NCBI RefSeq assembly: GCF_039523555.1
Contig: NZ_BAAAFN010000004.1
Span: forward strand, 297,176-361,175
Origin: Castellaniella daejeonensis
GTDB lineage: Bacteria; Pseudomonadota; Gammaproteobacteria; Burkholderiales; Burkholderiaceae_B
Direction: 5' to 3'
Length of the DNA stretch: 64,000 bases
Shown: positions 1-8,352 of the stretch, piece after piece
Layout of the letters: each line of letters begins with the position of its first letter
Numbering within the stretch: the first letter of the stretch is position 1
Position numbers and translations under genes: made by a program
Notes under the pieces: generated by a model
The model's database searches: none
The model's input: only the letters and a program-made list of their open reading frames with translations
What the model was told of the DNA's origin: nothing

Positions 1-50
1 CCTGGATCAGGTAGGATGAAGATTCATAAGTCCTCATTCAGGAGCCGTCC

Positions 51-374
51 ATGGCCACTCGCAAGCAAATCGCCACGCAATCCGCGGGAGATGCGTTGAT
101 CGAAGACCTGAAATCCAGCCTGGACCAGGCCGAAAGGCTGCTGCGCGAAGCTGCCGATGCCACCGGGGAAAAAGCCGCCGACCTGCGCGCCCGGGCGCTG
201 CAGGCGCTGGACCAGGGCCGCGAGGTGCTGTCCGAAACCCAGGCCAGCCTGCTGGAGCAGGGGCGCAAGGTGGCGCACGATACCGACGAATACGTCCAGG
301 CCAATCCCTGGAAGGCCGTGGGAATCGCCGGGGTGGCCGGCCTGCTGCTGGGCGCGCTGCTGTCGCGCCGCTAG
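51..374 (+). CDS. DUF883 family protein (ElaB/YqjD/YgaM-like), membrane-anchored
   Basis: A 107-residue protein. It is almost entirely a charged amphipathic helix (about residues 1-75, rich in Ala/Glu/Arg) followed by a C-terminal hydrophobic glycine-rich segment, GVAGLLLGALLSRR. This is the layout of the DUF883 (ElaB/YqjD) family, which anchors to the inner membrane by its C-terminus and, in E. coli, is stress/stationary-phase induced and can bind ribosomes. The start is supported by an AGGAG about 6 nt upstream. It is the first gene of a tight three-gene cluster (10 nt to the next gene), matching the elaB/yqjD-yqjE-yqjK order. Assignment rests on architecture and context; the cellular role here is inferred. 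Confidence 0.85.
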   Translation: MATRKQIATQSAGDALIEDLKSSLDQAERLLREAADATGEKAADLRARALQALDQGREVLSETQASLLEQGRKVAHDTDEYVQANPWKAVGIAGVAGLLLGALLSRR

Positions 375-384
375 GCACGGGCCA

Positions 385-861
385 ATGGGACCGCTAGGCC
401 GCGCTTTTTCCGACCTGGCCGCCCAGCTGGCGGCCCTGGCCGGCACGCGCCTGGAACTGCTGGGACTGGAAGCCCGGGACGCCGGCGACCGCCTGCTGTG
501 CCGCCTGGCGGTGTTGCTTGTGGCGGCGATCTTCCTGCTGCTCGCGCTGCTGGTGGCCACACTGGCCGTGGCCCTGGCGTTCTGGCCCACCGAATACCGC
601 TTCCTGGCCCTGGGTTTGCTGGCGCTGCTGTATGCGGCCATGGGCGCTGCCCTGGCGTGCTGGCTGATTCGCCGCCTGAGACAGGATCCCGATCCGTTCG
701 CCGTAACGGTCGAAGTGCTGCGCGAGGACGCCCGGGCGTTGGCCGGCACGGCGGAACCTGCTTCCCGGGACGACGCGCCTGCGGGCGGTGGCGCCGATCC
801 TGCGGGCCGTTCCGACGGTGCTTCCAGGCTCGACGACCCGATCCCGGAGGACATCCCATGA
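385..861 (+). CDS. Phage holin family / YqjE-like inner membrane protein
   Basis: A 158-residue protein. Two strongly hydrophobic segments (about residues 36-63 and 71-98) are flanked by a short N-terminal amphipathic helix and a Pro/Ala/Gly/Asp-rich C-terminal tail. This is the profile of the Phage_holin_3_6 (YqjE) family, which despite its name is a chromosomal membrane protein usually next to a DUF883 gene. ATG 385 was chosen because it lies just after the DUF883 stop; an upstream in-frame start would overlap that gene heavily. Its stop overlaps the next start as ATGA, so the two are probably translationally coupled. The function is unknown beyond an association with envelope stress. Confidence 0.75.
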   Translation: MGPLGRAFSDLAAQLAALAGTRLELLGLEARDAGDRLLCRLAVLLVAAIFLLLALLVATLAVALAFWPTEYRFLALGLLALLYAAMGAALACWLIRRLRQDPDPFAVTVEVLREDARALAGTAEPASRDDAPAGGGADPAGRSDGASRLDDPIPEDIP

Positions 862-1217
862 ACGCGCAGCCCCCGGATCGCGCCGCGCGGCCCACCATGG
901 CCGACCGCCGCCTGCGCATCGAACTGCTGCGCATGCGCGCCGGCTACGAACGCATGGCCGTCCGGCGTGGCGCCTGCAGGCTGGCCGGCGAGCTGCGACC
1001 CGAATCCCTGGTGGCCCAGGCGCGCGACCGCCTGGGATCGGTCGGGCTGGGCTGGCTGGGCGGCGGGCTGCGGGCCATGCGCCGCTACCCCGTGCTGCTG
1101 TCGCTGCTGACTTCGGTGGTCTCCAATCCCCACCGGCGCGGCATCGCCCTGAAAACCGCCCTGATCGCCGGCCTGGTCTGGCTGGGCAAGCGCCGGCGCC
1201 GCGAAACCGGCGAATAA
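858..1217 (+). CDS. YqjK-like small basic protein
   Basis: A 119-residue basic protein. It has an Arg-rich first half, a moderately hydrophobic stretch (YPVLLSLLTSVVSN) and a second hydrophobic segment near the C-terminus followed by KRRRRE. It begins inside the stop codon of the preceding holin-family gene (ATGA overlap), so it is the third member of the DUF883-YqjE-YqjK-type operon. Sequence conservation in this position is generally poor and the assignment rests mainly on gene order. No catalytic motif is visible. It is probably a membrane-associated accessory protein. Confidence 0.65.
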   Translation: MNAQPPDRAARPTMADRRLRIELLRMRAGYERMAVRRGACRLAGELRPESLVAQARDRLGSVGLGWLGGGLRAMRRYPVLLSLLTSVVSNPHRRGIALKTALIAGLVWLGKRRRRETGE

Positions 1218-1269
1218 GCCGCCGCCGGCACAACCCCGGGCCGCAGGTCTTGCGGCGTGGGGGAGCGCC

Positions 1270-2814
1270 CTACAAGCCCAGCTTGTCCCACATCGCGTCC
1301 ACCCGCGCCTTGACTTCCGGGCTCATCTGGATCGGGCGGCCCCATTCGCGCTGGGTTTCGCCCGGCCACTTGTTGGTGGCATCCAGCCCCATCTTGCCGC
1401 CCAGCCCGGAGACCGGCGAGGCGAAATCCAGATAGTCGATCGGCGTGTTGTCCACCAGCAGGGTGTCGCGCACCGGATCCATGCGTGTGGTCATGGCCCA
1501 GATGACTTCGGGCCATTGCCGCGGGTCGATGTCCTCGTCCACCACCACGATGAATTTGGTGTACATGAACTGGCGCAGCACGCTCCACAGGCCGAACAGA
1601 ATGCGCTTGGCGTGGCCCGGGTACTGCTTGCGGATCGACACCACGGCCAGGCGGTAGCTGCATCCTTCGGGCGGCAGATAGAAATCGACGATTTCCGGAA
1701 ACTGGCGCTTGAGCAGGGGAACGAAGACCTCGTTCAGGGCCACGCCCAGCACGGCGGGCTCGTCGGGCGGCTTGCCGGTGTAGGTGCTGTGGTAGATGGG
1801 GTCGCGCCGATGGGTGATGCGTTCCACCGTGAAGACCGGGAACCAGTCCTGTTCGTTGTAGTAGCCGGTATGGTCGCCGTAGGGGCCTTCCAGGGCCATC
1901 TCGTAGCCGGTGTCCGGCGGCGGGGAGACGCCTTCGGGCACGTCCGGGCGCCGCGCGCGCGGGTCGCTGGCCGGCAGGATGTGGCCTTCGAGGATGATTT
2001 CCGCATGGGCCGGCACCGACAGGCCGCTGGTCAGCGCCGGCGCGAGTTCCGTGCGGGAGCCGCGCAGCAGGCCGGCGAACTGGTATTCGGACAGGCTGTC
2101 GGGAATGGGCGTGACGGCCGCCAGGGTGGTGGCGGGGTCGGCACCCAGCGCCACCGCGATCGGAAAGGGTTCGCCGGGATGGGCCAGGCAATGGTCGCGG
2201 AAATCCAGCGCGCCGCCGCGGTGCGACAGCCAGCGCATGATGAGCTTGTTGCGGCCGATCAGCTGCTGGCGGTAGATGCCCAGATTCTGGCGGCGCGCGC
2301 GCGGGCCGCGCGTGATCACCAGGCCCCAGGTCAGCAGCGGCGCCACATCGCCGGGCCAGCAGCTTTGCAGGGGCAGGGCGTTCAGGTCCACGTCGGCGGC
2401 TTCGATGACGACTTCCTGGCAGGGTGGCGTGCGCGTCTGCCGGGGGTTCATGTCCCACAGGGCCGCCTTCAGCATCGAGACTTTCGACAGGGCATCGCGC
2501 ATGCCCTGGGGCGGCGTGGGCTCGCGCAGCGAGGCGAGCAGCTCGCCGGTCTCGCGCAGGGCCGAGACGTCTTCTGCGCCCATGCCCCAGGCGACGCGCT
2601 GCGGCGTGCCGAACAGATTGGCCAGCACCGGGGTGCCGCAGGCCTGGCCCGCGTGCTGCGGATGCTCGAACAGCAGGGCGGGGCCGGCGGCCCGCAGGAC
2701 CCGGTCGCTGATTTCGGTCATTTCCAGGTGGGTGGAAACGGGGTGCGCAATGCGCTTGAGCTGGCCCTGGCGTTCCAGCTGGGCGATGAAGTCCCGGAGG
2801 TCGCGGTATTTCAC
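1270..2814 (-). CDS. ubiD: UbiD family decarboxylase (4-hydroxy-3-polyprenylbenzoate decarboxylase)
   Basis: A 514-residue protein collinear with UbiD from its N-terminus (MKYRDLRDFIAQLE) to its C-terminus (WPGETQREWGRPI, the hallmark end of the catalytic domain). UbiD enzymes use prenylated FMN made by UbiX to decarboxylate 4-hydroxy-3-polyprenylbenzoate in ubiquinone synthesis; the family also includes aromatic-acid decarboxylases. Length is normal for true UbiD (about 490-520). No ubiX lies in the window. The gene is divergent from the lytic transglycosylase gene across a short 77-bp gap, which must hold both promoters. Ubiquinone function is the likeliest, given the close match in length and ends, but substrate cannot be read from sequence. 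Confidence 0.92.
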   Translation of the reverse strand: MKYRDLRDFIAQLERQGQLKRIAHPVSTHLEMTEISDRVLRAAGPALLFEHPQHAGQACGTPVLANLFGTPQRVAWGMGAEDVSALRETGELLASLREPTPPQGMRDALSKVSMLKAALWDMNPRQTRTPPCQEVVIEAADVDLNALPLQSCWPGDVAPLLTWGLVITRGPRARRQNLGIYRQQLIGRNKLIMRWLSHRGGALDFRDHCLAHPGEPFPIAVALGADPATTLAAVTPIPDSLSEYQFAGLLRGSRTELAPALTSGLSVPAHAEIILEGHILPASDPRARRPDVPEGVSPPPDTGYEMALEGPYGDHTGYYNEQDWFPVFTVERITHRRDPIYHSTYTGKPPDEPAVLGVALNEVFVPLLKRQFPEIVDFYLPPEGCSYRLAVVSIRKQYPGHAKRILFGLWSVLRQFMYTKFIVVVDEDIDPRQWPEVIWAMTTRMDPVRDTLLVDNTPIDYLDFASPVSGLGGKMGLDATNKWPGETQREWGRPIQMSPEVKARVDAMWDKLGL

Positions 2815-2891
2815 GGAGTGTCGTCGATCGGGTTACAGTGGCGTCGTGCCAAAGATTACCATTCCCCCCATCCGGACGGTTGGAGGTGCCC

Positions 2892-3779
2892 ATGCGGTCC
2901 GTTCCTGAGCGGCTGCAGCACAGCGTCCTGGCTGTGCTGCGGCCCGTCGGCGAGTTCGTCCACGTCAGCGCCATCTACCTGGGGCTGGCCGTGCTCACCA
3001 CGCTGGGCCTGAGCCTGGTGCTGCCTTCCATGCGCCAGCAGTCGCAGCAGTTGCACGAGGTCGTCCTGGCGATGTTCCAGGCCGACGGCGCCGGCTATGC
3101 GGGCGACGACGAAGGCGATCTGCAGGAATGGTCCGTGCCGCCGGTTGCGCAGGCGCCGGAGGGTGCCGCACCGTCCGATGGCCCGGCCGACGGCGGCGCC
3201 GACGGTGCCGTGGCGGATGCAGGCCAGCCGGCAGGTCCGGCGGACCAGACCGCGGCGGCCGGACGCCTGACTTTCACCGGCGCCCTGGCCGCCAGCCTGC
3301 GCGACCAGCCGATTCCGGGCGTGAGCCAGGCCCAGGCCCATGCCTTGCGCAGCTACCTGGCGCGCAAATACCGCATCGCCAACAGCGTGGCGGGCGCCCT
3401 CATCCGCGCGGCCTTCGAGATCGGCCGCGAACGGAATCTGGATCCGCAGCTGCTGCTGGCCGTGATCGCCATCGAATCGCGCTACAACCCCTTTGTCGAA
3501 AGTTCCGTCGGCGCGCAGGGCCTGATGCAGGTCATGACGAGCGTGCACCGGGCCAAGCTGCGACCCAGCGGCGGGCCGGCGTCCGTCTTCGATCCGGTGG
3601 TCAACATGCGCGTCGGGGCGCAGATCCTGGGGGATTGCATCCGTCGCCGCGGCGGCATACAGGGCGGCCTGGCCTGCTATGTGGGCGCGACCGGGCCCAG
3701 CGACGGCGGCTACGGCGCCCGGGTGCTGGCCGAACGCCGCCGCATCGCGCTGGCCTCGGGGCTGCCGCCCAAGGACTGA
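2892..3779 (+). CDS. Membrane-anchored lytic transglycosylase (SLT domain)
   Basis: A 295-residue protein with an N-terminal transmembrane anchor (about residues 20-42), a low-complexity Pro/Ala/Gly/Asp linker, and a C-terminal SLT domain. The signature AVIAIESRYNPF places the catalytic Glu at about residue 195, followed by SVGAQGLMQVM, the usual SLT motif. Such enzymes cleave murein between MurNAc and GlcNAc with 1,6-anhydro ring formation. ATG 2892 was preferred over an in-frame start at 2838 because a GGAGGT lies immediately upstream and the anchor then sits at the N-terminus. It probably acts on the periplasmic side of the inner membrane. The gene is monocistronic and convergent with the downstream aminotransferase. 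Confidence 0.9.
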   Translation: MRSVPERLQHSVLAVLRPVGEFVHVSAIYLGLAVLTTLGLSLVLPSMRQQSQQLHEVVLAMFQADGAGYAGDDEGDLQEWSVPPVAQAPEGAAPSDGPADGGADGAVADAGQPAGPADQTAAAGRLTFTGALAASLRDQPIPGVSQAQAHALRSYLARKYRIANSVAGALIRAAFEIGRERNLDPQLLLAVIAIESRYNPFVESSVGAQGLMQVMTSVHRAKLRPSGGPASVFDPVVNMRVGAQILGDCIRRRGGIQGGLACYVGATGPSDGGYGARVLAERRRIALASGLPPKD

Positions 3780-3783
3780 CGGG

Positions 3784-4947
3784 CTAGAGCGTTCCCAGGA
3801 ATGCGCCCATCCGGTCGACGGCCTCGCGCAGGCGGTCCAGGCCGGTGGCATAGGAAAAACGCACGGTGCGGCTGGCGTGGGCCTGGCCGAAATCCAGGCC
3901 CGGCACCGCGGCGACCCCGGCCTCGTGCAGCAGGCGGCGGCAGAATTCCGTGCTGTCCAGCCCGTGTTCGCCAATATCGGAAAAAATGTAGAAGGCCCCG
4001 TCGGGTGCGGCAGGCACGCGCAGGCCCAGGCGATCGAATGCGGGCAGCAGGAAGTCGCGGCGTTCCTTGAACGACAGGCGCCGGTGCTCGTAGACCTGCA
4101 TGACTTCGGGTTCGAAGCAGCTCAATGCCGCGTGCTGGGCCAGCGCCGGCGCGCAGATCGCCAGGCTGGCGGCCAGGCGTTCCAGGGCGGGCATCATGGC
4201 CTGGGGCGCGATCAGCCAGCCCAGGCGCCAGCCCGTCATGTGGAAATACTTGGAGAAGCTGTTGATGACCACCAGGTCGTCGTCCAGCGTCAGGCCGCTG
4301 AGCGGGGGCTCGTCGTAGTACAGGCCCAGGTAGATTTCGTCCAGGATGACGAAGCCGCCGCGCGCGCGTACGGCGGCGACCAGGTCGCGCAGGGCCTCGC
4401 GCGGCATCGATGTGCCGGTGGGGTTGCTGGGCGAGGCGATCAGCACGCCGCGCGTGGCCGGCCCCCAGTGGGCATCGATGTCCTGCGGGCGCAGCTGGTA
4501 GCGGTGCTCGGCCGTGGTAGGCACCAGGCGCGTGACCCCGCCGGCGGCCGTGATGAAGTTGCGGTTGGCGGGGTAGGACGGATCGGGCATCAGGATTTCG
4601 TCGCCCGGATCGACCAGGGCCATCGCCGCCAGCAGCAGCGCGCCCGATGCGCCCGATGTGATCAGGACGCGGGCCGGATCCACGGCCGCGCCGAAATGCG
4701 TGCCGTAGTAGTGGGCGATGGCTTCGCGCAGGGCCGGGATGCCGGCGGGCGCGGTGTAGCCGCTCAGGCCGGCGTCGGCGGCCCGGTTCAGGGTCTCCAG
4801 CACTCGCGCGGGGGCGGTGAAATCGGGCTCGCCGATGCCCAGGCTGATGATGTCGCGCCCCTGGGCCGCGAGGGCCTGGGCCTGTTTCAGGACTTCTACG
4901 GCGTAGAATGGCGCCGTGCGTTCGGTTCTGTCGGCCAGTCGGACCAT
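3784..4947 (-). CDS. Pyridoxal-phosphate-dependent class I/II aminotransferase
   Basis: A 387-residue fold type I aminotransferase. Visible motifs are SLGIGEPDFTAP near residue 40, the substrate/PLP loop SPSNPTGT, the PLP-ring Asp in ILDEIYLGLYYDE, and the Schiff-base lysine in SFSKYFHMTGWRLG at about residue 233. The family contains aspartate, alanine (AlaC-type) and related transaminases; the substrate is not resolved here. The start MVRLADRTERTAPF was chosen because further upstream in-frame sequence loses aminotransferase similarity. It ends 4 nt after the lytic transglycosylase stop on the opposite strand (convergent pair) and is divergent from the FAD-binding-like gene. Confidence 0.88.
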   Translation of the reverse strand: MVRLADRTERTAPFYAVEVLKQAQALAAQGRDIISLGIGEPDFTAPARVLETLNRAADAGLSGYTAPAGIPALREAIAHYYGTHFGAAVDPARVLITSGASGALLLAAMALVDPGDEILMPDPSYPANRNFITAAGGVTRLVPTTAEHRYQLRPQDIDAHWGPATRGVLIASPSNPTGTSMPREALRDLVAAVRARGGFVILDEIYLGLYYDEPPLSGLTLDDDLVVINSFSKYFHMTGWRLGWLIAPQAMMPALERLAASLAICAPALAQHAALSCFEPEVMQVYEHRRLSFKERRDFLLPAFDRLGLRVPAAPDGAFYIFSDIGEHGLDSTEFCRRLLHEAGVAAVPGLDFGQAHASRTVRFSYATGLDRLREAVDRMGAFLGTL

Positions 4948-5019
4948 CGCGCAACCTTGCAATGCTGTTCGGAATGAAAGCCCGATTGTAGTCCGTCGTC
5001 CTGAGTCCGGAGCCCCGCC

Positions 5020-5925
5020 ATGCAGTCTCCTTCCCGCCGCGCATTCCTGGTCGGCCGCCGTACGGAACGATCTCCCTGGGAGACCTTCCTGGCGCGGCTG
5101 CGCCGTGCCGTGCAGGGGAGCGTGCACGATTTCTCCACCGAGACCGGCAGTGCCCGGCTGGTGCCGGGCCACATGCAGGACGTCTACCATGCCCGGTCCC
5201 TGTGCCTGGAACACGGCATCACCCTGGCGCTGGATGGCATGCCGTCGTCCGCGCGGCTGGATGACGGCCCCGTGTTGTGGGTCGAACCGGGGGCCGCGCT
5301 GGCGCGCTGCGAACGCCTGGGCCCGGACGATCCGCGCTGGTTCGTGCAGCCCGGTTGCCTGATCGGCGATCTGGAGCAGGCCGGGCTGCCGCAGTTCCGC
5401 GATCAGCCGCCGCACCTGACCGTGGCGGCCTGGCTGGCCGATCGCCGCGCCTGCGACTGGGACTGCGGCGACACGGCCGCCAGCGGCCTGGTGCATGCGC
5501 TGGTGCTGCTGGCCGACGGCACTCAGGCCAACCTGGGCGCCTTCGGGGTGGACAACCGCAAGCCGCTGGACAATCTGCGCGTCCAGGGCATGATCCCCCG
5601 GCTTTTCGAACTTGCCTCGGCGCCGGCCGCCGACGCCCTGCGGGCCGGCGGCCTGTGGAACGGACGCTACCGGCTCGATGCCCTGCGGCCGGCCGAAGAC
5701 CGCACCATCAACCTGGCCCACCTGCTGCTGGGCCATGGCGGCGAGCTGGGCTGGGTGGAGTGGCTGGTGTTCGACGAGCGCGCTGGGCATCCGTGCGAAC
5801 GGCCCTATGAAAGCCGCTACGGGAACCGCCCGGGGACCGGCGAGCCCGGGTGCGAGACAGACCTGGCCGTGCGCGCCCTGTTCGACCCGGACGGCATCTT
5901 CCCGGACCAGAGCCAGCAGTTCTGA
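5020..5925 (+). CDS. FAD-linked oxidase-like protein (glycolate-oxidase/lactate-dehydrogenase related), short form
   Basis: A 301-residue protein. The N-terminal part (RLVPGHMQDVYHARSLCLEHGITLALDGM) has the cadence of the FAD_binding_4 (PCMH-type) domain, in which a residue pattern before the dinucleotide site is followed by an xGxS loop. The C-terminal VRALFDPDGIFPDQS is the classic end of FAD-linked oxidases such as GlcD/GlcE. The central gap (GDTAASGL..., LADGT) also fits. At 301 residues it is shorter than GlcD (about 470-500) and closer to GlcE size, and the expected glycine-rich loop is weak, so it may be a divergent or non-catalytic member. No partner glycolate oxidase genes are nearby. 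The function is not established. Confidence 0.6.
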   Translation: MQSPSRRAFLVGRRTERSPWETFLARLRRAVQGSVHDFSTETGSARLVPGHMQDVYHARSLCLEHGITLALDGMPSSARLDDGPVLWVEPGAALARCERLGPDDPRWFVQPGCLIGDLEQAGLPQFRDQPPHLTVAAWLADRRACDWDCGDTAASGLVHALVLLADGTQANLGAFGVDNRKPLDNLRVQGMIPRLFELASAPAADALRAGGLWNGRYRLDALRPAEDRTINLAHLLLGHGGELGWVEWLVFDERAGHPCERPYESRYGNRPGTGEPGCETDLAVRALFDPDGIFPDQSQQF

Positions 5926-6057
5926 GGCTGGCCGCCCCGGCCCTGCCGCTTTCCATATGGCCGGCATGCGCCCCCGCCATACCGCGGGCGGGCGCAAGCG
6001 GCTAGAATGGCTGGCAGCACACCCTCTTTATTACACTCGTATCAAGGCTGCCTCACC

Positions 6058-8352
6058 ATGGACGAATCCCTCCGCGCCGCGGCGCTCGAATATCACGAGC
6101 ACGGCCGTCCCGGAAAAATCTCCGTCACTCCCACCAAACAGCTCTCCAACCAGCGGGACCTCGCCCTGGCTTATTCTCCCGGCGTCGCCGCCGCATGCGA
6201 GGCGATCGTCGACGACAACCACAATGCCTTCCGCTACACCGGGCGCGGCAACCTGGTCGGCGTGATCACCAACGGCACGGCCGTCCTGGGCCTGGGCAAC
6301 ATCGGCCCCCTGGCCTCCAAGCCCGTGATGGAAGGCAAGGCCGTGCTGTTCAAGAAATTCTCCGGCCTGGACGTCTTCGACATCGAAATCAACGAGCAGG
6401 ATCCTGACAAGCTGGTGGACATCATCGCAGGCCTGGAGCCCACCTTCGGCGGCATCAACCTCGAAGACATCAAGGCGCCGGAATGCTTCTACGTCGAAAA
6501 GAAGCTGCGCGAGCGCATGAACATCCCCGTCTTCCACGACGACCAGCACGGCACCGCCATCTGCGTGACGGCGGCCTTCATCAACGGCCTCGAAGTCGTG
6601 GGCAAGGACGTCTCCCAGGTCAAGGTCGTGGTGTCCGGCGCGGGCGCCGCGGCCCTGGGCTGCCTGGAACTGATGATGGACATGGGGCTGCCGCTGGAGC
6701 ACATCTGGGTGTCCGACATCGAGGGCGTGGTCTACGAAGGCCGCACGGTCCTGATGGACGAAAAGAAGGCCCGCTTCGCGCAGAAGACCGATGCGCGCAC
6801 GCTGGACGACATCATCGGCGGCGCCGACGTGTTCCTGGGCTTGTCCGCCGGCGGCGTGCTCAAGCCCCACATGGTGCAGAAGATGGCCGAACGCCCGCTG
6901 GTGCTGGCGCTGGCCAATCCCAATCCGGAAATCCTGCCGGCCGACGCGCTGGCGGTGCGGCCCGATGCCGTGATCGCCACCGGCCGGTCCGACTTCCCCA
7001 ACCAGGTCAACAACGTGCTGTGCTTCCCGTACATTTTCCGCGGGGCGCTGGACGTGGGGGCAACCACCATCACGCGCGGCATGGAAAAGGCCGCTGTCAT
7101 GGCGATCTGCAAGCTGGCCCGGGAAGAGCAGAACGACATCGTGGCGGCCGCCTACGGCCTGTACGATGTGTCCTTCGGCCCCAACTACTTCATTCCCAAG
7201 CCCTTCGATCCGCGCCTGATCGTGCGGATCTCTCCCGCCGTGGCGAAAGCCGCCATGGACGATGGCGTGGCGACGCGCCCCCTGGCCGACCTGGAAAGCT
7301 ACGCGGGCCAGCTGGAGCAGTTCGTCTATCATTCCGGCGCCTTCATGAAGCCGCTGTTCTCGGCGGCGCGCGCCATGATTCGCGACGGTGGCAAGTCGCG
7401 CATCGTCTTCGCCGAAGGCGAGGACGAGCGCGTGCTGCGCGCCGTGCAGATCGTGGTCGACGAGCGCCTGGCCAAGCCCATCCTCATCGGCCGCCCCGCC
7501 GTGCTGGCCGACCGCATCCAGAAATACGGCCTGCGCATCCGCCTGGGGGTCGACGTCGAAGTCACCAATCCCGAGCACGACGAGCGCTTCCACCAGTACT
7601 GGACCACGTACTGGGAACTGATGTGCCGCCGGGGCATCACCAAGGAAATGGCGCGCGTCGAAATGCGCCGCCGCCTGACCCTGATCGGCGCCATGATGGT
7701 GCGCCTGGGCGATGCCGACGGCATGATCTGCGGCACCGTGGGATCCTATGGCAACCATCTCCGCTTCGTCGACGAAGTCCTGGGGCTGCAGCCCGGCGCG
7801 CGCACCTATGCGGCCATGAACATCCTGCTCCTGGAAGAGCGCACCCTGGCGCTGGCGGATACCCACGTCAACGACAACCCCGACGCTGCGCAGATCGCCG
7901 AGATCACCCTGATGGCGGCCGCGGAAATGCGCCGCCTCAACATCGAGCCCAAGGTCGCGCTGCTGTCGCGTTCCAATTTCGGCACCGGCAGCTCGTCGTC
8001 CGGCGAGAAAATGCGCCAGGCCCTGGATCTGGTGCGCGAACGCGATCCCGGCCTGGAAATCGACGGCGAAATGCATGGCGACTGCGCTCTCGATCCGGCG
8101 CTGCGCGAGCGCATCCTGCCGTCCACCACGCTGCACGGCGAGGCCAACCTGCTGATCTGCCCCAGCGTGGATGCCGGCAACATCGCCTACAACCTGCTCA
8201 AGACGGCGGCGGGCGGCAATGTGGCGGTGGGACCGTTCCTGCTGGGCGCCAATGCGCCGGTGCATATCCTGACTTCCAGTTCCACCGTGCGGCGGATCGT
8301 CAACATGACCGCGCTGACCGTGGTCGATGCCAACAAACCTCGCCACGCCTAG
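6058..8352 (+). CDS. maeB: NADP-dependent malic enzyme with C-terminal phosphotransacetylase-like domain
   Basis: A 764-residue two-domain protein. Residues about 1-425 are malic enzyme (malic N-terminal domain with LAYSPGVAAACEAI, catalytic region VFHDDQHGTAI, NAD(P)-binding VVSGAGAAALG). Residues about 430-764 are a phosphate acetyltransferase-like domain (FAEGEDERVLRA, then GANLLICPSVDAGNIAYNLLK-like end). This is the MaeB architecture: oxidative decarboxylation of malate to pyruvate and CO2, with the PTA domain serving allosteric control by acetyl-CoA rather than catalysis. ATG 6058 was preferred to the in-frame ATG at 6007 because MDESLRAAALEYHE is the conserved N-terminus. The 3' end overlaps the patatin gene by 26 nt in another frame. 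Confidence 0.95.
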   Translation: MDESLRAAALEYHEHGRPGKISVTPTKQLSNQRDLALAYSPGVAAACEAIVDDNHNAFRYTGRGNLVGVITNGTAVLGLGNIGPLASKPVMEGKAVLFKKFSGLDVFDIEINEQDPDKLVDIIAGLEPTFGGINLEDIKAPECFYVEKKLRERMNIPVFHDDQHGTAICVTAAFINGLEVVGKDVSQVKVVVSGAGAAALGCLELMMDMGLPLEHIWVSDIEGVVYEGRTVLMDEKKARFAQKTDARTLDDIIGGADVFLGLSAGGVLKPHMVQKMAERPLVLALANPNPEILPADALAVRPDAVIATGRSDFPNQVNNVLCFPYIFRGALDVGATTITRGMEKAAVMAICKLAREEQNDIVAAAYGLYDVSFGPNYFIPKPFDPRLIVRISPAVAKAAMDDGVATRPLADLESYAGQLEQFVYHSGAFMKPLFSAARAMIRDGGKSRIVFAEGEDERVLRAVQIVVDERLAKPILIGRPAVLADRIQKYGLRIRLGVDVEVTNPEHDERFHQYWTTYWELMCRRGITKEMARVEMRRRLTLIGAMMVRLGDADGMICGTVGSYGNHLRFVDEVLGLQPGARTYAAMNILLLEERTLALADTHVNDNPDAAQIAEITLMAAAEMRRLNIEPKVALLSRSNFGTGSSSSGEKMRQALDLVRERDPGLEIDGEMHGDCALDPALRERILPSTTLHGEANLLICPSVDAGNIAYNLLKTAAGGNVAVGPFLLGANAPVHILTSSSTVRRIVNMTALTVVDANKPRHA

